DNA of 23,675 nt from Amoebophrya sp. A120. Lineage: Eukaryota > Sar > Dinophyceae > Syndiniales > Amoebophryaceae. Shown piece by piece: positions 19,601 to 23,675 of the stretch. A program made the position numbers and the translations under genes. The notes under the pieces were generated by a model. It was given only the letters and a program-made list of their open reading frames with translations. It made no database searches and had not been told where the DNA came from. How positions within the stretch are numbered: position 1 is the first letter of the stretch; the number at the start of each line of letters is the position of its first letter. Location: the NCBI GenBank assembly GCA_905178155.1, contig CAJINV010000003.1, forward strand, positions 8,164,040 through 8,187,714, given 5' to 3'.

Positions 19601-22600
19601 GCGATCTCGAGCCGATTTGGTCGGCCGCGGGTGGACGGGTTGGAGAGGCCGATGACCAAATCGTCCCGAGATCGCGATCTCGAGCCGATTTGGTCGGCCG
19701 CGGGTGGACGGGTTGGAGAGGCCGATGACCAAATCGTCCCGAGATCGCGATCTCGAGCCGATTTGGTCGGCCGCGGGTGGACGGGTTGGAGAGGCCGATG
19801 ACCAAATCGTCCCGAGATCGCGATCTCGAGCCGATTTGGTCGGCCGCGGGTGGACGGGTTGGAGAGGCCGATGACCAAATCGTCCCGAGATCGCGATCTC
19901 GAGCCGATTTGGTCGGCCGCGGGTGGACGGGTTGGAGAGGCCGATGACCAAATCGTCCCGAGATCGCGATCTCGAGCCGATTTGGTCGGCCGCGGGTGGA
20001 CGGGTTGGAGAGGCCGATGACCAAATCGTCCCGAGATCGCGATCTCGAGCCGATTTGGTCGGCCGCGGGTGGACGGGTTGGAGAGGCCGATGACCAAATC
20101 GTCCCGAGATCGCGATCTCGAGCCGATTTGGTCGGCCGCGGGTGGACGGGTTGGAGAGGCCGATGACCAAATCGTCCCGAGATCGCGATCTCGAGCCGAT
20201 TTGGTCGGCCGCGGGTGGACGGGTTGGAGAGGCCGATGACCAAATCGTCCCGAGATCGCGATCTCGAGCCGATTTGGTCGGCCGCGGGTGGACGGGTTGG
20301 AGAGGCCGATGACCAAATCGTCCCGAGATCGCGATCTCGAGCCGATTTGGTCGGCCGCGGGTGGACGGGTTGGAGAGGCCGATGACCAAATCGTCCCGAG
20401 ATCGCGATCTCGAGCCGATTTGGTCGGCCGCGGGTGGACGGGTTGGAGAGGCCGATGACCAAATCGTCCCGAGATCGCGATCTCGAGCCGATTTGGTCGG
20501 CCGCGGGTGGACGGGTTGGAGAGGCCGATGACCAAATCGGCCCGAGATCGCGATCTCGAGCCGATTTGGTCGGCCGCGGGGGGACGGGTTGGAGAGGCCG
20601 ATGACCAAATCGGCTCGAGATCACTCCGAGCTGGAGTGGGAGTGGTGGGGCTGGTCAGCTGCTGCCCAAATCGTCTCGCGCCGATTTGGTCATCCGCGGG
20701 TGGACGCCCCTTGCACCCCGAGCTAGGTCGGGGAGTCGTGGGGTTGGGTCATGCGCCGGGTTGGGTTGGAGAGGGCGACCAAATCGGCGCGAGACCGCGA
20801 TCTCGGGCCTGTTTGGCTTCCGTTTCGTTGTTTGGGGGCCTTAACCCGCCGACCTGAGTCTGCGACTTCGCAGAAAACGCGGGCCGTGTTTTCCGCAAAG
20901 TCGCAGTTTCAGGGCGGCGGGTTAAGGCCCCCAAACAACGAAACGGAAACCAGCCAGGCCCGAGATCGCGGCCCCGGACCGGTGGGGGCGCGGCTGAGGA
21001 AATCGGCTCGAGCCCGCGTTCTCGGGCCTTTTTTTAGTCCGATATCGTTGCCCTCGTTCATTTTCGGAAATCGCCGGAAGCCACAACGAATTCGATTTTG
21101 AGAAATCGCCGGAAGCCACAACGAGTTCGGTGTTGCTAACACCAAATACAAGCACCATACCAACAACTTACGCGCCCAAGGAATTAACAGTTGCTCAAGC
21201 TGTAACTCAGAGGTTGATTGCTGGCACCGGTTGCCTTCGGGCTGGAATGGCCCTGTAGTGATTCAAGTACTAAAAATGACGCGCTGACCACGTCGACGAA
21301 AAACAAAAACTGAATAAAGAATCATGTTCCCATCAGCGTCCGTCCACCGTTCCGGGTGATGATCCTGTCGCTGCGCGGAGGGACGAGTGCGTTGTCGAGC
21401 TGAGCTCTACTCGGTACGCCAACCACTGGATTTTGCGGGACTTGCCGAAGCGGTTCGTGGGAACAACCAGTGCCTTGTGGATGGTGCACGACAAGATCAG
21501 CCAGCGCATGCAGTCTTTCCTGGTGAGCCGCCCGAACAGCCTGCCGCAGCTGATCGGGCTGGACCAAACCATTTTCGGGTGCCAGTTCGGTATCTCGCGC
21601 AAGTACCCGGAGACAATGCAGCTGCTGCTCAACTTCGCGACGCACTACTGTGAGGAAATGATCCGGAACCCCGGGAAACGCGTCGGCGCGGTGGGGACGG
21701 ACATTTTGTCCAATGACGTCGAAGAGACCACAGTGAGCGACATGTGGGAGGAAAAATTGGAACACGAGCTCAAGAGGAGAAAGGCACAGCAAACGAGGGT
21801 GTTGCAGGAGGCCGATTTGGATGAAGAAGTTGGTACATTTTTACTTGCTTTTATTCAGACGACGCCTACTATTCCATTCTATTTCGACACCAGAACCCGG
21901 GATCATGAGCAAGTGCACCTATTTGTTGCGATGCAGTCTATCTGACGAGACATCGCTGATGAACCTATGACTGGAACAAGCAAGAACAAGATTGATCGTG
22001 TTTGTCGAAACATGAAGTTGTGAGTAAACACCAGCAGCAACAGGAGGAGCGTATGATTGAAGACGAAGCTTGTGCAGACGTAGCTAGTTCTGGGGGATCT
22101 AACTATATAGATCCTTGTGCCTCTATGCATATTGAAGTTGTCAACATGTCTGTGATTGAGTGAATAAAATAAACGCAACGATCTTTAGGAAATATCGGCG
22201 GCTTTCCAGTGCGTGCGCTGACAGCAGGCCGAGAGAGCATGAGCTGTGCGAGTGCATCGGCAAAAGCACCGGCGTCTTCCTCACAGAACAAGGAGAACCA
22301 GAACAACTACACCGACGATTTTGCCGCCCTCTTTGCGAGCAGTGGCTGGCCCCTCCCTGCCGAAACCGCTGGAGGCGCTACGTCCAGCACGAGCAGAATG
22401 CCCCCAAAATCCGCCCCGTCCCGCTCGAAGCTTCGCTCGCGGCCCGTGGGACGAGGAGCCTCGGGAAGCGTGTCTTCGTTGTTCAAGGAAGAAGACACAG
22501 GCTTCGTGGCGACCATACGAAAAGCTTTGGAGACCACTGAGGTGAATCTCATGGACCACACGCGAACTCTATCCCCAGTGAGTTTCGCGTACACGTACAA

Positions 22601-22885
22601 AAAGTTCGGTTCTTGCATGACAAAACTTGCTTTATTCAATGCTAAGTAGCCCGCATGAAATAAATTGTCAAAACTTGTGATGCATTTATTTAAACGTGTG
22701 TGCGGGAAATTTGTGTTGCATAAACGTTCTCGAAGGTGGAGATCCGTAAGATGCTCCACCCCGAGGCCGACGTGCAAGCGATTACACCCTACGTGCCGCC
22801 CAAGGTGGTGCGGGTCGTGTCAAGAGGGGCCAAACCTTTTACGCGGTGGAAGTACTACGAGCAGCTTGAAAAGTACAGGCTCTGA
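16682..22885 (+). CDS. Class-I glutamine-amidotransferase-like protein lacking the catalytic residues, six exons
   Basis: Exons 16682-16813, 16993-17318, 17497-17641, 21337-21832, 22210-22577 and 22736-22885 join in frame to 538 residues, all with GT-AG introns (179, 178, 3,695, 377 and 158 nt). The N-terminus MRVLIVDGFTKS, the DMIFIGCDEPALVPWGEAV segment, the turn TPTFATGFASHL (about 107-118) and IFGCQFGISRKYPETMQLLL (about 280-299) follow the layout of class-I amidotransferases. The nucleophile Cys of the G-x-C-x-G elbow is Ala111, and the His of the QFHPE motif is Gly286. It should therefore not hydrolyse glutamine; a structural or binding role is inferred. A charged linker with KLEHELKRRK and a Ser-rich stretch lead to a conserved-looking tail, GAKPFTRWKYYEQLEKYRL. 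The start is the first ATG of the frame. The family call rests on motif layout only. The last intron contains a CCCGCA...TGCGGG hairpin (22650-22707). Confidence 0.72.
17995..18478. repeat. Degenerate left border of the satellite
   Basis: Partial and diverged copies of the satellite hairpin occur with irregular spacing, for example TTCTCGAGCCGATTTGG near 18028, TTCTCGAGCCGGTTTGG near 18064 and 18282, and GACCAAATCG arms at about 18257, 18308, 18386 and 18425. Divergence increases leftward, as expected when homogenisation acts mainly on the array centre. The GC content is well above that of the exons. Confidence 0.75.
18479..20640. repeat. 73-bp palindromic satellite, 28 complete units plus partial ends
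   Basis: Units beginning GGCCGATGACCAAATCG recur exactly every 73 bp from 18552 to 20596 (28 intervals), with one more in-register unit at 18479. Each unit contains GACCAAATCG, three bases, the perfect 16-bp palindrome CGAGATCGCGATCTCG, three bases, and CGATTTGGTC: a 42-nt near-perfect hairpin. About 31 nt of GGCCGCGGGTGGACGGGTTG-type linker follow. Units from 18771 to 20450 are almost identical (one G-to-A near 19339), which implies recent amplification or homogenisation. Because 73 is not a multiple of 3 and the unit has no stop in any minus-strand frame, it produces 900-1,046-codon open frames that are not genes. Confidence 0.97.
20641..20795. repeat. Degenerate right border of the satellite
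   Basis: Diverged hairpin copies such as CCAAATCGTCTCGCGC followed by CGATTTGG (near 20667), and GACCAAATCGGCGCGAGACC (near 20778), occur without the 73-bp register. Together with 17995-18478 they bracket the homogeneous core. Confidence 0.7.
20796..20970. repeat. Large foldback (about 85-bp arms)
   Basis: The left arm runs from GCGATCTCGGGCCT through a 34-bp block (TTCCGTTTCGTTGTTTGGGG... to ACCCGCCG) to GCAGAAAAC. The right arm is its reverse complement from GTTTTCCGC through CGGCGGGTTAAGGCCCCC to AGGCCCGAGATCGC, with a few mismatches. The 34-bp block is perfect. The outer ends match the satellite palindrome, so the foldback appears to have inserted into, or arisen from, the satellite border. 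Confidence 0.85.
21067..21129. repeat. Short direct repeat (28 bp, period 35)
   Basis: GAAATCGCCGGAAGCCACAA with CGAATTCG at 21067-21094 recurs at 21102-21129 as the same sequence ending CGAGTTCG. It lies in the giant intron about 200 bp before the next exon. Confidence 0.85.
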
Positions 22886-23145
22886 TTTATTCTAGTATTT
22901 CCGAAGACTCCGGAGCGTAATTTTCGCCTCTCTTTTTTTAGGTCTTGTTCTTCCGTCGAAAGCCAGACTGAGCTGTTTTTCGGCCTGTTTTTGTACTTTC
23001 AATATTGCACCAATAGGACGAAGTCGCAGGTGGCGAAGCTAGACTTAATGGTCGAAATACGAGCACTGCACCATCGAAAATGTAGTAAACTGAACACAGC
23101 TTTGAGCGGGCAGCTGCGAGTAGCAGACCACCTAGTAGGGTAACG

Positions 23146-23265
23146 ATGTCTTCGCAATCTGCGACCAGACCTCTCCACCCGACTGAGTATCGATTGCCGC
23201 CAGACCAGACAACGGACCCGTTTGCCCAGTTGGATGGCCGAGTGGTGGAGCGGCTTCCGGGCAAG
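23146..23265 (+). CDS. First exon of a further gene, product unknown
   Basis: ATG at 23146 opens 40 codons (starting MSSQSATRPLHPTEYRLPPD) up to AAG|GTACGG at 23265, a donor of the GTAC type used by the neighbouring genes. Without splicing the frame ends at TAA 23311-23313 after 55 codons. No downstream exon could be recognised before the window ends, so the gene is probably partial here. The protein is not recognised. The call rests on start, donor and strand agreement with its neighbours. Confidence 0.4.
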
Positions 23266-23564
23266 GTACGGCTCTTGACCTGCGGCCTGCATTGTATGTG
23301 CAAGTATTGCTAAGATGAATAAAGGGGCAGGAAAAAACTCGTGTGCTCTCCATAACAAACTAGAAACCACTTATAGTATTGTCCGCACTTCTATAGAAAC
23401 GACAGCACTTCTTCCGCCGCGTCTTTCCAAAGCCAACAGCTACCTACTCAAGCTATAATGAGACTCCAGGGACGTAGAAGAATAGGAGTCGATAAGGGAA
23501 CAATCTAAGGCTTAGAGTCGAACAGATTCAAATCATCATCTGGTAACCAAATGCGTGCGCGCGC

Positions 23565-23615
23565 GCGCGCAGAGCGCGCGCCGGCCCACGAAGCCGGCGC
23601 GCGCGCTCTGCGCGC
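23565..23615. repeat. GC-rich hairpin
   Basis: The left arm GCGCGCAGAGCGCGCGCC plus GGC (23565-23585) pairs with GCCGGCGCGCGCGCTCTGCG plus CGC (23593-23615) around a 7-nt loop, with one 2-nt bulge. A CG-alternating run precedes it. Either a very stable RNA hairpin or a cruciform is possible. It lies 300 bp after the last exon seen; its role is unknown. Confidence 0.85.
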
Positions 23616-23675
23616 TTGCGATATTGCTTAGCAAACGCAGCGCGAAGGCAGTTGCCGTTACCATATAGGGCAACC

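Larger units (their letters stand above)
17642..21336 (+). other. Giant GT-AG intron (3.7 kb) carrying the satellite array
   Basis: The donor is ACG|GTACATTTT at 17642 and the acceptor CATCAG|CGT ends at 21336; both exon ends are in phase 0. The same donor GTACAT is used by the next intron of this gene. The flanking exons continue one protein, so the satellite, its degenerate borders, the foldback and a short direct repeat all appear to be intronic. Other introns here are 58-487 nt, or 1.55 kb for the introner. Confidence 0.65.

Noticed and set aside
17468-20608. Minus-strand gene for a repetitive Arg/Ser/Pro-rich protein of over 1,000 residues
   Set aside because: The frames are open only because the 73-bp satellite lacks stops in all three minus frames. 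Three overlapping frames give the same repeat peptide, and the array sits inside an intron of a + strand gene.
18479-20640. CRISPR array
   Set aside because: The repeats are contiguous 73-bp units with no variable spacers, the genome is eukaryotic, and there are no cas genes.

Overview
The window looks like nuclear DNA of a eukaryote, most likely an alveolate related to dinoflagellates (an Amoebophrya-like syndinian would fit). That assignment is inference. It rests on four recognisable spliced genes all on the + strand, many introns, short 5' leaders, and introns bounded by terminal inverted repeats, a type I recall being reported for that group. No operons, bacterial ribosome binding sites, tRNA, rRNA or CRISPR array were seen.

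Layout: (1) 1-689 is repeat DNA. (2) 690-6012 is a large type II membrane glycosyltransferase gene (nucleotide-diphospho-sugar transferase fold) in three exons. (3) 6660-8771 is a gene of unknown function in three exons whose C-terminus carries two SFI1/centrin-binding-like L-x3-F-x2-W motifs. (4) 9934-12618 is an hnRNP-type protein in about eight exons, with two RRMs, a Gly/Lys-rich linker and a Pro/Gln/Tyr-rich tail. (5) 12619-16681 is about 4 kb of gene-poor DNA with inverted and direct repeats and two doubtful minus-strand coding stretches. (6) 16682-22885 is a six-exon gene for a degenerate class-I glutamine-amidotransferase-like protein. It is split by a 3.7 kb intron that holds a 73-bp palindromic satellite of 28 complete units and a large foldback. 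(7) 23146 onward is the first exon of a further gene, then a GC-rich hairpin.

Two kinds of intron coexist. One is GT-AG, with a marked preference for GTAC at the donor. The other, five cases in three genes, cannot be removed in frame by a sensible GT-AG pair. These have terminal inverted repeats and mostly short direct repeats exactly where the protein frame breaks, so they look like introner (transposon-derived) elements. The largest is 1.55 kb with 37-bp terminal inverted repeats (36/37 matching), and it appears to carry a second insertion flanked by a 17-bp direct repeat.

The very long minus-strand open frames across 17.5-20.6 kb are artefacts. A 73-bp unit that is open in all three frames yields a 73-residue protein period. 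They should not be annotated as genes.
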